Assembly (NCBI GenBank): GCA_028277765.1
Contig: JANQFQ010000051.1
Span: 51,849 to 115,848 of the forward strand
Direction: 5' to 3'
Source: Desulfobacterales bacterium
GTDB lineage: Bacteria; Desulfobacterota; Desulfobacteria; Desulfobacterales; SURF-7
Length of the DNA: 64,000 bases
The notes beneath the pieces were generated by a model. The model did not search any database. It was given only the letters and a program-made list of their open reading frames with translations, and was not told the origin of the DNA. Position 1 is the stretch's first letter. The number at the start of each line of letters is the position of its first letter. The translations under genes and the position numbers were made by a program. Below, one piece after another: positions 18,531 to 27,604 of this stretch.

Positions 18531-20413
18531 TATACCAGCTCTATTTTTGCGTTAAATCGTAACACCATAGCCCCTTTGTATGTTTCAACAGATTTATTCG
18601 TTATCCCTGTTGTCACAAAGATGGGAGAGTTTTTCAGCTTTAACAAATAGCGCTTTAACATTGCTTCATGATCTGTTGCGGCCGCTATAATGACCCCTTC
18701 AATTAGCAGTATTTTCTTTTTATTATTATCTTTGCTTTCTTCTAGCTCATTGCCGATTAAATCTGCGTGGATGCTCAACAGGCGAATATTCTCAGGGGTT
18801 AATAATGACAATTCACTGATAACGGCTATGCCAAGATAATTAACAGCATATTCCTTCATGGTCTGATTTTTCCGTTCTTTTTTATTGACCATCTGCATAA
18901 TTAATTTTTTATCAGCATAAAGATCGAATTGATTCATCCGGTTTTGGAGCCTGGCCACTTCTTCACTTTTCTGATAGAGATTGTATCCTTGCCAGAAGTA
19001 AATTGATGCGCAAAGTATGACTCCGGCAATAAAACAAGCGAATATTAGTCGGTTTATATTGCTTATTTTAGCCTGTGTCTCCTTGTGTTCATAGGTATAA
19101 ATAAAATTCGGCGTAAGGTCATTATATGAAAGCGACAGACCGGCCGCGGGTGTATAACAATCCTGTTCAGCCGCTTCAGTTGGTGGACGCAGGTTTTCCT
19201 GAACAGACGCTTGTAGCGGAAAGGGATTCATAGATTCCACTTTCGCTACATCGAGCTGCTCACTGATAAAACCAACAATCCTTTCCTGTGAGCTGACTTC
19301 TCCTGTGATGTAAATGGTATTAATTCTTTTGTCGTGAAAGTTCAGTTGATAATGCTGGTGTGTTCTTTCAACCTGCTTGATCAGCCGTTCTAGAACAGGA
19401 ACAATAAATTGAAAAACGTCCTCTGTTTCAAGGTGAAGTTTAGCCATATCACTTTTCGGATCAGCAGGATCCTTTATAAAACAGGTCAGCAGCTTCCATG
19501 CCTTATCCGTGCTTACCTGCAAATCCTCCCCATGCCCAGAAAGATCTTCGATTTCAAGATCTTGTCCTGTTTCTTCCCCCTGAAACTTTTTGGACACGCC
19601 CTGACGAATCGCTTCTACCATGCTTTCCATGCCGGTCTTAATGTCCCTGGTGAGGATCAGATTATTATTTGAAAAAATATCAATGCGAGACCAGTCCTTC
19701 CCAATGTAAAGGGTGCAGACATCCTCGTCCTCTGTTTCAAGCCATTTCTCTTTAAAAAGATTTTGCAATGCGAACGGGACAATCGATATCCCGCTCAGGG
19801 GAAAACCGATACCGGCAAAAAGAGAGCTTAATTTATCTACCTCTTGGCGGGGAGCTGTAAGGGCGATGATCTCGTATTTAATACCTCCGCTTTCGTTGAC
19901 TTCACCAACAATACTATAATCAAAAATAACTTCTCTGTCGACAAAAGGAGTCTGTTTTTTAATCGTCCAGAAAACTGCGTTGGCAATTTGGGCAGAAGGA
20001 ACTTTTGGTATTTTGATGTAGCGCGTTTCAACTTTTTCCGAAAGTATTGAACTCCAGATATCAACATTTTCCGTATCTCCACAAAAATCCGTTATCTCGG
20101 ATTTTAAGAAAGTGGGGAATTGCTTGTTCTCTCTGGAGAAGCCGGCCTTCAGAGGTGTTCTTTTAAAGTTTACTAATTTGGGTTGATGACCGGATGTACG
20201 GTGCGTCATGACCATGGTCAGGTTGTTTTCTGAAATGACAACACCTACGGTATTTGTTTTTTTGGAAAGGAGAAAATCTGAAAAAAGGGTGGTGAACCGT
20301 TTTTTATTTGGTGGGGCAGTGGGTTCTCTTCCCGGACTTTTCTCATAAACACCCTTGTCCCTTATTATTTCCAGGAGTTTTGCGGTTGAAGATATCTCAT
20401 CCCGGTTTTTCAA
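18530..20413 (-). CDS. mshI: PilM-PilN fusion (MshI-like)
   Basis: 627 aa. Residues about 50-420 read as a PilM actin-like ATPase-fold domain (VGVVISENNLTMVMTHR, VFDYSIVGEV-like strands, CTLYIGKDWSRIDIFSNN, INTIYITGEVSSQERIVGFI). A membrane helix at about 445-466 and a following coiled-coil (SEEVARLQNRMNQFDLYADKKLIMQMV) plus small domain match PilN. In most systems these are separate proteins that bind each other; here they form one chain. It is the first gene of the assembly operon. No promoter could be assigned with confidence in the 200 bp upstream. Confidence 0.82.
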   Translation of the reverse strand: MKNRDEISSTAKLLEIIRDKGVYEKSPGREPTAPPNKKRFTTLFSDFLLSKKTNTVGVVISENNLTMVMTHRTSGHQPKLVNFKRTPLKAGFSRENKQFPTFLKSEITDFCGDTENVDIWSSILSEKVETRYIKIPKVPSAQIANAVFWTIKKQTPFVDREVIFDYSIVGEVNESGGIKYEIIALTAPRQEVDKLSSLFAGIGFPLSGISIVPFALQNLFKEKWLETEDEDVCTLYIGKDWSRIDIFSNNNLILTRDIKTGMESMVEAIRQGVSKKFQGEETGQDLEIEDLSGHGEDLQVSTDKAWKLLTCFIKDPADPKSDMAKLHLETEDVFQFIVPVLERLIKQVERTHQHYQLNFHDKRINTIYITGEVSSQERIVGFISEQLDVAKVESMNPFPLQASVQENLRPPTEAAEQDCYTPAAGLSLSYNDLTPNFIYTYEHKETQAKISNINRLIFACFIAGVILCASIYFWQGYNLYQKSEEVARLQNRMNQFDLYADKKLIMQMVNKKERKNQTMKEYAVNYLGIAVISELSLLTPENIRLLSIHADLIGNELEESKDNNKKKILLIEGVIIAAATDHEAMLKRYLLKLKNSPIFVTTGITNKSVETYKGAMVLRFNAKIELV

Positions 20414-20609
20414 ACCTGTCCCTCGCTGGTTGATAAAAAAACGCCTTTAATGCTTTTACAGCACAGCCATCCGTGATGTTTTAAATAATAAGGAAACTAT
20501 TATCTTCCTAATATATAAATTATTATTTTATAATGATTTAACAAAAGAATCAAGATGTTATTAAGTTTATTTGCGGATGGTGTTTTTTGTCTTAATAATA
20601 CGAATCAGA

Positions 20610-20984
20610 TCAGGCTCGTAATATTTTTCTAACAATACGCTTGATGTAATCAGGCGTACACGGTTTTGTGACAAATTCATCAGCACCAAGTTCAAGGCCA
20701 AGTATCCTGTCATGCTGTTCATCTTTCCCCGTCAGCATGACAATCTTAATCGCGCTGGTCCGGGGATAGTTTTTCAGTTTCTGGCAGACGGTACGGCCGT
20801 CCATCAGTGGCATGATTATATCTAAAAGGATAAGATCAGGCAGTTTTTCCGTGGCAACCATCAATGCCTCTGCGCCATCATAAGCGTGAAGGATGTCATA
20901 TTCTTTTGACAGGAATCGGGTATACAGTTTATGGGTTATTTTGTCATCTTCAGAAATAAGGATTGTTTTCTTTTTCATTTCCAT
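20610..20984 (-). CDS. Single-domain response regulator (CheY-like)
   Basis: About 124 aa from the Met before EMKKKTILISEDD; an upstream in-frame Met would add ten hydrophobic residues that are not part of the fold. It is a complete receiver: acidic pair EDD, phospho-acceptor Asp in DLILLDIIMPLMDG, Thr in VMLTGKDEQ and Lys in EFVTKPCTP. There is no output domain, so it must act by protein contact. It lies between the pilus operon (upstream end) and cstA, and may serve the Hpt-containing kinases of the window; that link is inference. Confidence 0.92.
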   Translation of the reverse strand: MEMKKKTILISEDDKITHKLYTRFLSKEYDILHAYDGAEALMVATEKLPDLILLDIIMPLMDGRTVCQKLKNYPRTSAIKIVMLTGKDEQHDRILGLELGADEFVTKPCTPDYIKRIVRKILRA

Positions 20985-21149
20985 TTTCAAATGAAAAACA
21001 GCTTTCAGTATCAATATGACTCTGAAAAAATGTACTATACGTATCTATCCATTCGCTACAGAAAGTACATTATTAATAATACCACAATCCTGAATAAAAG
21101 AAAATTTTATTTTTGTGAAAGACAAAACCGGTACTTAAATGTCCTGAAA

Positions 21150-22925
21150 TTATTCCTTGAGCACAGTCTTCATCACCACAATACTCTCAATAATCATCCA
21201 TATTTCCAAAAGAATCACGATCAGTCCGACAATAAACAGCATCCAGTTTTGACTGGTATAGAAATTATTTATATTATAAATCATGGCCCAACCCGTCACA
21301 ATAACCATAAAAATCATAGGGATGGCAGTAAAAACAAAGTTCGTCTTTCTCCTAGCCAGATAAATCGTCACGATAAGCAATGCAAGCCCCGCTAAAAGCT
21401 GGTTTACAGATCCAAAGAGCGGCCATAATTTTAAAGCGCCTTTCCCACCGGTTGAGAAAGCGATTTTAAAAGAGGTGATAACATCATTGTATGGCAGATA
21501 TTTAAAAACTTTCTCAATACTGTCATAAAACACAAGAATGGCTGCTGTTATAACTGCAAACAGTGTTCCCGCCTGTCGCCCGGTTAATGCTTTGAAATTA
21601 TATGCCGTAGCCAGTTCCACAACCACATATCTCTGTATTCTTGTTGCTGTATCGACTGTTGTAGACGCAAAAGATACAACAAATACAGACATGACGGCCA
21701 CCGCTATCTTCAGGGGAATCCCGTATGCATGAATCATATTAGCAGAGCCATATACAAAGGCATCCAGCTTTGATCCCAATCCACTGGCACCTTTCCACGT
21801 TTCATAATGTTTGCTAAAAGCTTCTGTGCCGGTATAAAAAACATTATTTACTTCAAGCCCCATTCCTATACCTGCCGCAACCGCCACAACAACAAGTGTT
21901 GCCAAGGCGCCTTCCATGAGCATACTGCCGTAACCGATAAATTGAGCGCATGACTCACTATCGCACTGTTTTGAGGTCGTTCCTGAACTGACAAGGCTGT
22001 GAAAACCGGATATTGATCCGCAGGCAATAACCACAAAGATCACCGGCAATAAAGGAGGCGCATCTTTGAGCTGTGAAAAAGAGTGATTAATTGCTGGAGC
22101 AACAATGGGAGGCTGGGCGACAACAACACCGAGAACTAGCATTGCCATGGCAATCAATAGTTGATGGGAGTTAATAAAATCCCTTGGCTGAAGAAGGGTC
22201 TGCACGGGCAAGCTTGATGCCAACCAGGAACAAATAACCAGTACAATAATAATCCATATAATCAAGGCAGCATCTGAACCAACATATTTTACTATGTTGA
22301 CGGGGGCATATGCACCAATAACAACCGTAACATACATGAGTAGAACAGCAATGATGCTCGGCCATAATGCATCCATGCCTTTTTTATAAATCAGCCAGCC
22401 GAGGACAACAGCGATGGGAAGTTCAAACCAGACCGGAATAACCGCTTCCGGAAACATTATAAAAAGTTTCGCAATGATCATGGCAAAAACAGCTATAACA
22501 ATCCATAGGCCGAAAAAAATAATCAGGAGAAAAAGGGTCCTTACCCTTTTGTTGACCACATCAGCAGCGATATCGCCTATAGACCGCCCTTTTGCCCTTA
22601 AAGAGAGCACAAGCGCGCCAAAATCATGAACCGCGCCAAAAAAAATAGCCCCGAAAAAAATCCATATTACTGCGGGAACCCATCCCCATATGATCGCTAT
22701 TGCCGGCCCGACAATCGGTCCAAGCCCAGCAATGGATGTATAGTGATGGCCAAATAGGACATGTTTTTCAGTAGGAATGAAGTCATGATCATCCCTGAAT
22801 TCCTCACTCGGGCAGACCGCGTCCGGTTTCAGCTTAAATATTTTGCGTGCCAGGAATTTACCATATGTATGATAGGCGATATAATATCCGCCCAGCATAA
22901 CCACAGCGATAACAAGGGAATTCAT
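21150..22925 (-). CDS. cstA: CstA-family carbon starvation protein, peptide/pyruvate transporter
   Basis: 591 aa with about 15 membrane helices. Family signatures include YGKFLARKIFKL, FGHHYTSIAGLGPIVGPAIAIIWGW, the DFGALVLSLRAKGRSIGDIAA segment and GFHSLVSSGTTSKQ. CstA proteins import pyruvate or peptides, typically during carbon limitation. It is a single gene, divergent from DUF2065-queA. A minus-strand TTGACA at 22979-22984 could be its -35, but the matching -10 (AAAAAT) is poor. No CRP-like site was recognised. Confidence 0.93.
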   Translation of the reverse strand: MNSLVIAVVMLGGYYIAYHTYGKFLARKIFKLKPDAVCPSEEFRDDHDFIPTEKHVLFGHHYTSIAGLGPIVGPAIAIIWGWVPAVIWIFFGAIFFGAVHDFGALVLSLRAKGRSIGDIAADVVNKRVRTLFLLIIFFGLWIVIAVFAMIIAKLFIMFPEAVIPVWFELPIAVVLGWLIYKKGMDALWPSIIAVLLMYVTVVIGAYAPVNIVKYVGSDAALIIWIIIVLVICSWLASSLPVQTLLQPRDFINSHQLLIAMAMLVLGVVVAQPPIVAPAINHSFSQLKDAPPLLPVIFVVIACGSISGFHSLVSSGTTSKQCDSESCAQFIGYGSMLMEGALATLVVVAVAAGIGMGLEVNNVFYTGTEAFSKHYETWKGASGLGSKLDAFVYGSANMIHAYGIPLKIAVAVMSVFVVSFASTTVDTATRIQRYVVVELATAYNFKALTGRQAGTLFAVITAAILVFYDSIEKVFKYLPYNDVITSFKIAFSTGGKGALKLWPLFGSVNQLLAGLALLIVTIYLARRKTNFVFTAIPMIFMVIVTGWAMIYNINNFYTSQNWMLFIVGLIVILLEIWMIIESIVVMKTVLKE

Positions 22926-23002
22926 AATGCGGTCCTTTCAAATTATCTGTTCAAATATTTTTTATCATCAGGATGTTAGTGTCAAGATATTTCTAAATTG
23001 TT

Positions 23003-23032
23003 TTGACACACGGCAAACTACTGGATTATATA
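23003..23032 (+). promoter_or_regulatory. Sigma70-type promoter for DUF2065-queA
   Basis: Perfect -35 TTGACA (23003-23008) and an AT-rich -10 region TTATATAAT starting at 23026; TATATA at 23027-23032 gives an 18-bp spacer. It lies about 45 bp before the first start codon. Confidence 0.55.
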
Positions 23033-23076
23033 ATGCTATTAAATTGTGAAAGTTATAAATTCAGCAGAGGTGCTTC

Positions 23077-23268
23077 ATGGAATTATTTTTATGCTCAATC
23101 GGTATGGTTATGATTGTAGAAGGGCTTCCGCACTTTGCCTTTCCGGAAAAGATGAAGAGTTACATGCGGCAGTTCTCTGAAATGCCGGAAGCAGTGTTAA
23201 GAAGAATCGGTTTTGTGCTTATGCTTTCTGGACTGTTTACCGTATATGTTGCAAGAAGTTTTATATAA
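23077..23268 (+). CDS. Small DUF2065-family membrane protein
   Basis: 63 aa. It matches the DUF2065 pattern: a first helix (LFLCSIGMVMIVEGLPHFAF), a central MKSYMRQFSEMPEAVLRRIG segment and a second helix (GFVLMLSGLFTVYVA). The family is widespread in proteobacteria, often near genes of membrane proteases, and has no established function. It is 27 bp upstream of queA in the same direction, with AGAGGTG as ribosome site. Confidence 0.88.
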   Translation: MELFLCSIGMVMIVEGLPHFAFPEKMKSYMRQFSEMPEAVLRRIGFVLMLSGLFTVYVARSFI

Positions 23269-23295
23269 TTATTTTTCCTGATTTGCTAGTAAGCT

Positions 23296-24354
23296 ATGTA
23301 TTCACTATCAGATTACGATTATCATCTCCCCTCGGACCTTATCGCACAACATCCTGCTGTAAACAGAGAAGAATCAAGATTGCTCCACATTACCCGGGAC
23401 ACAGGAAGCCTGTCCCATTATTTTTTTTTTAATATCATCGATCTGCTCCGGTTTTCAGATGTTCTGGTTGTCAACAATACTGAAGTAATACCTGCCAGGC
23501 TCTTTGGACGCAAGGAGACCGGCGGAAAAGTAGAAGTGCTTCTTCTCAACTATGCTGATGGTATAAGCAAACAGAATGATTCACTAAGCTTTGAATGCAG
23601 ATGCCTGATAAGGGCGTCAAAGGGGCCGAAAACAGGGGCCAAACTTATCTTTGACAAGGGATTGACAGCTGAAATAATAGACGTTCATGATAGTACATAT
23701 ACGATCCGTTTTTCCAGTGATGAACCGTTTGAAACCATCCTCTACCAGCTGGGGCATGTCCCCCTTCCCCCCTATATAAAAAGAGATGGGAATCATTCTA
23801 CTAATGACAGCCGTTTTTACCAGACAGTTTACGCCTCCATGAAAGGGGCGGTTGCAGCCCCCACAGCTGGCCTCCATTTTTCAGAAAAATTGCTTGAACA
23901 GATAAAATCAAAAGGGGTGAAAATTGTCCCTATAACCCTTCATGTCAGTTATGGCACATTTTTGCCAATACGGGTTACGGATATCAGGGACCATGAGATG
24001 CACGCTGAATGGTATTCTCTACCTGAAGATACGGCCGCTGTTATCAATAACGCCAAAGCGAATAATGGCAGGATTATTGCCGTGGGGACAACGTCGGTCC
24101 GCACCCTTGAATTCACATCAGATAGCCAGGGAAAAGTAAAGCCGGGCAGCGGCAGCTGCGACATGTTTATATATCCTGGATATTCTTATAAGACGGTTGA
24201 TGCAATAATAACCAATTTTCATCTCCCTAAGTCCACGCTTCTGATGCTTGTATCCGCGTTTGCCGGCCGGGAAAATATTCTTCATGCCTATGAAGAAGCC
24301 GTAAGGGAGAAATACAGATTCTATAGCTATGGTGATGCCATGCTAATTGCTTAA
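23296..24354 (+). CDS. queA: S-adenosylmethionine:tRNA ribosyltransferase-isomerase
   Basis: 352 aa, full family length. Signatures: SDYDYHLPSDLIAQHP at the start, VLVVNNTEVIPARLFGRK, GKVEVLLL, MKGAVAAPTAGLHFSEKLL, LHVSYGTFLPI, GTTSVRTLE and ITNFHLPKSTLLMLVSAFAG. The enzyme transfers the ribosyl part of SAM to 7-aminomethyl-7-deazaguanine in tRNA to make epoxyqueuosine. No other queuosine gene is in the window. The ribosome site is weak (TAGTAAGCT before ATG), consistent with coupling to the upstream small gene. Confidence 0.97.
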   Translation: MYSLSDYDYHLPSDLIAQHPAVNREESRLLHITRDTGSLSHYFFFNIIDLLRFSDVLVVNNTEVIPARLFGRKETGGKVEVLLLNYADGISKQNDSLSFECRCLIRASKGPKTGAKLIFDKGLTAEIIDVHDSTYTIRFSSDEPFETILYQLGHVPLPPYIKRDGNHSTNDSRFYQTVYASMKGAVAAPTAGLHFSEKLLEQIKSKGVKIVPITLHVSYGTFLPIRVTDIRDHEMHAEWYSLPEDTAAVINNAKANNGRIIAVGTTSVRTLEFTSDSQGKVKPGSGSCDMFIYPGYSYKTVDAIITNFHLPKSTLLMLVSAFAGRENILHAYEEAVREKYRFYSYGDAMLIA

Positions 24355-24436
24355 GCTTGACGTCCCAGCTGACCTGTGGTTTAAATAAAAATAAGATTTT
24401 GTATAATTATCCCCAGGAAATCCAACAGGATATTTA

Positions 24437-25603
24437 ATGGCCGCGGAATCTGTTAAAAAAAACAAGATATTTCTTTGTTCCATTATTGCAGTAGTGGTCA
24501 CCTTGATATGTCTTACCCCCCTTTTTTTTTCTCGATTATTTGAAACAGATATAGACCTGATCTTTCATAACTTTTTTAAAATTTTTCTACTGCTTATTCC
24601 CTTAGGGTCAATCGCTCTGTGTACAAGAATAAAACTGAACTTTCTACCCAGACAAAAAACATCCCTCTTCATTTTACTGGTGTTTCTAACCCTTTTGCTG
24701 GTGGATATTCATTACACATCCGTTGATTCCGCCAGCAATTATTTCAAAAACAAATCAAACCATGAATGGCAGGTCTCCCTGCACCAGAAAGTACTGAACC
24801 TCGGACCTGTCGGCATCCCCCATACATACCGGTTTCTGCCAAACTCAATGGTACGTGTATTTGAATACTTTACTGGAGACTTCTCCTATGCCCGATCGCT
24901 TTACAGGCACACATTCATGTTTATTCTGCTTTTTTCGCTGTATTACTACGCTCGCTTGTACACTGGTCACAGCGCTTCTTTACTAGCCGTTCTTTTATAT
25001 GCGGCTGTATACCCTATAAGTATACGCTACTATGCCGGACAGCTCACCGATCCTCTTTCCCACATCTCTTTTCTCTGGTCCTTTATTTTCCTGGAGCTGA
25101 ATATTTTTTCATGGTTCTGTTTGACTATTATTATCGGCATCATGGCAAAAGAATCCATCTTGATTATGCCGGTTTATTATTTTCTTGTATCCAGGAAGAA
25201 CGCTAAAACCTGGATTAAGGCGGGAACTCTTTTTGCAGCGGGTTTCATCCTGGTGCTCGGTATCAGGTTTCTGGTCATGGAGGGTGATTTCAAAATGGAT
25301 AATGTAAGCGGAGTCGGTTTGTCAACCTTCATGCACCACATCAGCCGATCAAAAAACTGGTGGCGACAGATCCTTTACAATGTTATCATTTTTCTTCCCT
25401 TTTTCTGCCTTGCCTGGAAAACGACTGACAAAAGGCCTAGGAACCTTGCCCTGTTTCTCCTGCCCATACTGGCAGTCACAAACGCCTTGTTCAGCCTTTT
25501 AGCGGAAACAAGAAATTTTATGCCAGCAGTTTTTCCCCTCTCTGTAATCACCGCAGACTACCTTTTAAAAAGATTTCAGAGGACTAACTCAGACCTGCCT
25601 TGA
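24437..25603 (+). CDS. Polytopic membrane protein, GT-C-like (unassigned)
   Basis: 388 aa with about nine to ten membrane helices and a large loop after helix three (DSASNYFKNKSNHEWQVSLHQKVLNLGPVGIPHTYRFLPN). The loop-plus-multihelix layout and the conserved-looking AVYPISIRYYAGQLTDPLSH and IMAKESILIMPVYYFL resemble polyprenyl-phosphate-dependent glycosyltransferases or EpsG-like sugar polymerases, but there is no diagnostic DD motif. It stands alone on the plus strand, before a structured repeat element and facing a leftward polysaccharide gene set. Function not assigned. Confidence 0.6.
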   Translation: MAAESVKKNKIFLCSIIAVVVTLICLTPLFFSRLFETDIDLIFHNFFKIFLLLIPLGSIALCTRIKLNFLPRQKTSLFILLVFLTLLLVDIHYTSVDSASNYFKNKSNHEWQVSLHQKVLNLGPVGIPHTYRFLPNSMVRVFEYFTGDFSYARSLYRHTFMFILLFSLYYYARLYTGHSASLLAVLLYAAVYPISIRYYAGQLTDPLSHISFLWSFIFLELNIFSWFCLTIIIGIMAKESILIMPVYYFLVSRKNAKTWIKAGTLFAAGFILVLGIRFLVMEGDFKMDNVSGVGLSTFMHHISRSKNWWRQILYNVIIFLPFFCLAWKTTDKRPRNLALFLLPILAVTNALFSLLAETRNFMPAVFPLSVITADYLLKRFQRTNSDLP

Positions 25604-25610
25604 CTATTTT

Positions 25611-25880
25611 TTTTCACCACAGCACAGGACACGGAGATTGTTTTTACCTCAAAGGCATAAGTTTCGTATGAATAGTAAACGATACTATTCAACTCAGCTT
25701 TATCTTTTAAACAATCGGGAGACGACGATTGTTTAAAAAAATCCAGCCTATGGCGTTTCTTGCACTTCGTGCCAAGTAAGGCTTTTATTATCGCGAAGCG
25801 ATTGAGGTCTTTTATACCTGCCGTCTTTCTCCAGGCAGGTATAAAAAAATGTCCTCCGTGTCCTGTGGCTCTGTGGTGAA
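25611..25880. repeat. Inverted-repeat-bounded element containing a series of perfect hairpins
   Basis: The 288-bp gap between two convergent genes is bounded by imperfect inverted ends: TTTTCACCACAGCACAGGAC near 25611 and TCCTGTGGCTCTGTGGTGAA near 25861-25880. Inside are perfect hairpins: 25670-25690 (8-bp stem), 25705-25738 (13-bp stem TTTTAAACAATCG, 8-nt loop), 25790-25802 (5-bp stem) and 25810-25846 (13-bp stem TTTTATACCTGCC, 11-nt loop), plus an imperfect one around 25760-25775. No reading frame fits. The ends belong to the CACCACGAAG repeat family seen elsewhere in the window. Confidence 0.75.
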
Positions 25881-25891
25881 AAATCAGCAGT

Positions 25892-26896
25892 TCAGTATTT
25901 ATTCCCTAAAAAATAACTCCCCACTCCATAAACAAGCCCAACGATCACCGCGGGAATATCAAGGAACAAAAAAAGGAAGGCTTTAATTGAAAACAGCAGG
26001 TTTCTCTCTCTTTTCAGCCAGATTAAAAAAGGGAGGTTTAAAATAAAAAACAGGACAAGCAGAATAACCGTGAGCGAAAAAAAACTGGTTGTTAATACCG
26101 GATAAAACAACGAAGCCAGAAGTGCGGCCAAAACAAACGGAAACAGTATGACACTGGAAATAAAGGATGATGGTACTGAGGTACTGTTTCCCTTAAAAAA
26201 CATTTTAATCCCTTTTCTCAACATCATCTTCAATAGATCAGCTGTTCTGAAAAAATCGGTCTTTAAAAGGCTGAAAAAAGAGTACTGTTTTACATGCTCC
26301 ACAGTGATTTCCCTTTTCAGACAGACCCCATATCCCATGTCTGCCAGTTTCTGACCAAAATCAGTATCCTCAACACTCGGCCTTGAAAACCGTGTATCAA
26401 ATCCTCCGCTCTTTTTAAAAATTTCCTTTCTTATGGCTGAAGCACTTGTATAAAAAAGGGATATTGTATCTGGGAGCCTTAAATAGCAGTACCGCATCCA
26501 CAGGTTTTTATACTGACTGTAGAAATTACCAAACCTTATTCTATCGGACAAAACCCCTGTAAGCGCCGAAACATCTTTATCAAGAAAAGTATCGATTATT
26601 TTTTTTAGTGTATCCGGTTGAAGAAGCACATCTGCGTCCGTAAAAAACAGGATGTCACCTCCAGCTTCTCGGCTGCCGTGGTTTCTCGCTTTTGCCGGAC
26701 CTGAAGAGACAGGCTGTTTCACCAGCCTGCAGGAGAAATCTGTTGCTATTACTGCAGAATTATCTGTAGATTCATCATCCACAACCACAATTTCGTAATC
26801 AACCCCCTGAGACGCTGTAACTGAGGCCAAGCACTCTTCAAACACCTTGCCGCCGTTTTTCACTGGGATAATCACAGATATTTCTGGTGACGCCAT
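25892..26896 (-). CDS. Family 2 glycosyltransferase with C-terminal membrane helices
   Basis: 334 aa. The N-terminal GT-A domain has SVIIPVKNGGKVFEECLASV, VVDDESTDNS, the DxD-type metal motif FTDADVLL, and SVEDTDFGQKL late in the domain (ED general base region). Two to three helices near the C-terminus (about 245-330) anchor it in the membrane. It transfers a sugar from a nucleotide donor, probably to a lipid-linked or surface glycan. Its start overlaps the upstream GT2 stop by one base, so the two GT2 genes form a unit. Confidence 0.92.
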   Translation of the reverse strand: MASPEISVIIPVKNGGKVFEECLASVTASQGVDYEIVVVDDESTDNSAVIATDFSCRLVKQPVSSGPAKARNHGSREAGGDILFFTDADVLLQPDTLKKIIDTFLDKDVSALTGVLSDRIRFGNFYSQYKNLWMRYCYLRLPDTISLFYTSASAIRKEIFKKSGGFDTRFSRPSVEDTDFGQKLADMGYGVCLKREITVEHVKQYSFFSLLKTDFFRTADLLKMMLRKGIKMFFKGNSTSVPSSFISSVILFPFVLAALLASLFYPVLTTSFFSLTVILLVLFFILNLPFLIWLKRERNLLFSIKAFLFLFLDIPAVIVGLVYGVGSYFLGNKY

Positions 26897-27573
26897 TAAA
26901 CAATCCCAATCCGTTTCTTAAAAAGGAATAAAAGATTTAAAAAACCGTCTTTAAACAAGTTCAGTTTACTCCTTCCTATTCGTTCGCCATAATATATCGG
27001 AATTTCAATGGCCTTAATCTCTTTTTTCGTAAACGCCTCTATCTTGATCTCTTCAGAAAAAGACATCCCGTCACTTCTTACACGCATTTTTTCTAAAATA
27101 TTTTTTCTAAATACCCACATCCCTGACTGAGAATCCATTATCATACAAAAAAACAAGGATGCCATTGTAAAACTAAGCACATAGTTTCCGAAAAGTCTGA
27201 CCGGGCTTTTGTCTTTCTTGTTTTTTGAGCGCCATCTCCTGGCAGATATAAAATCAAGCTCCTCTTCAAATAAAATATGCAAAAGAAGATTAATACTTTC
27301 CGGAGGATAGGTGCCGTCACCATCCATAGTAATAATGATATCACCAGATGCCTCTCTGAAACCGCATTTATACGCACGGCCATACCCTTTCCTGCTCTCC
27401 TGAACCACTCTGGCGCCCAGTTCTTTTGCCATTTCAGCTGTCTGGTCCGTGGAACCGTTGTCCACGACCAGCACTTCATCTACCGTGTCAGGTATTTTAG
27501 GCAGGAGATGCCTTATTCCCTGTTTTTCGTTCAAACAGGGAATAACCACTGAAACTGTTTTTTCTCTGAACAT
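26896..27573 (-). CDS. Family 2 glycosyltransferase, dolichyl-phosphate-sugar synthase-like
   Basis: 225 aa. Motifs SVVIPCLNEKQGIRHLLPKI, VVDNGSTDQTAEMAKELGARVV, ITMDGDGTYPPE (DxD) and SFSEEIKIEAF identify the DPM1/UgtP-like short GT2 group that charges a polyprenyl phosphate with a sugar. One short hydrophobic stretch at about 130-150. Such a product would feed GT-C enzymes such as those at 6.8-8.5 kb or 24.4-25.6 kb; this connection is inference. It follows the radical SAM gene by 31 bp. Confidence 0.9.
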   Translation of the reverse strand: MFREKTVSVVIPCLNEKQGIRHLLPKIPDTVDEVLVVDNGSTDQTAEMAKELGARVVQESRKGYGRAYKCGFREASGDIIITMDGDGTYPPESINLLLHILFEEELDFISARRWRSKNKKDKSPVRLFGNYVLSFTMASLFFCMIMDSQSGMWVFRKNILEKMRVRSDGMSFSEEIKIEAFTKKEIKAIEIPIYYGERIGRSKLNLFKDGFLNLLFLFKKRIGIV

Positions 27574-27604
27574 ATTTACGTGTATTTAATCTTTTTGCCT
27601 TTAA

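Noticed and set aside
25810..25846. Intrinsic terminator for the convergent genes
   Set aside because: The stem is strong, but the T/A run is inside the stem on both strands and not after it; the hairpin belongs to a larger element.
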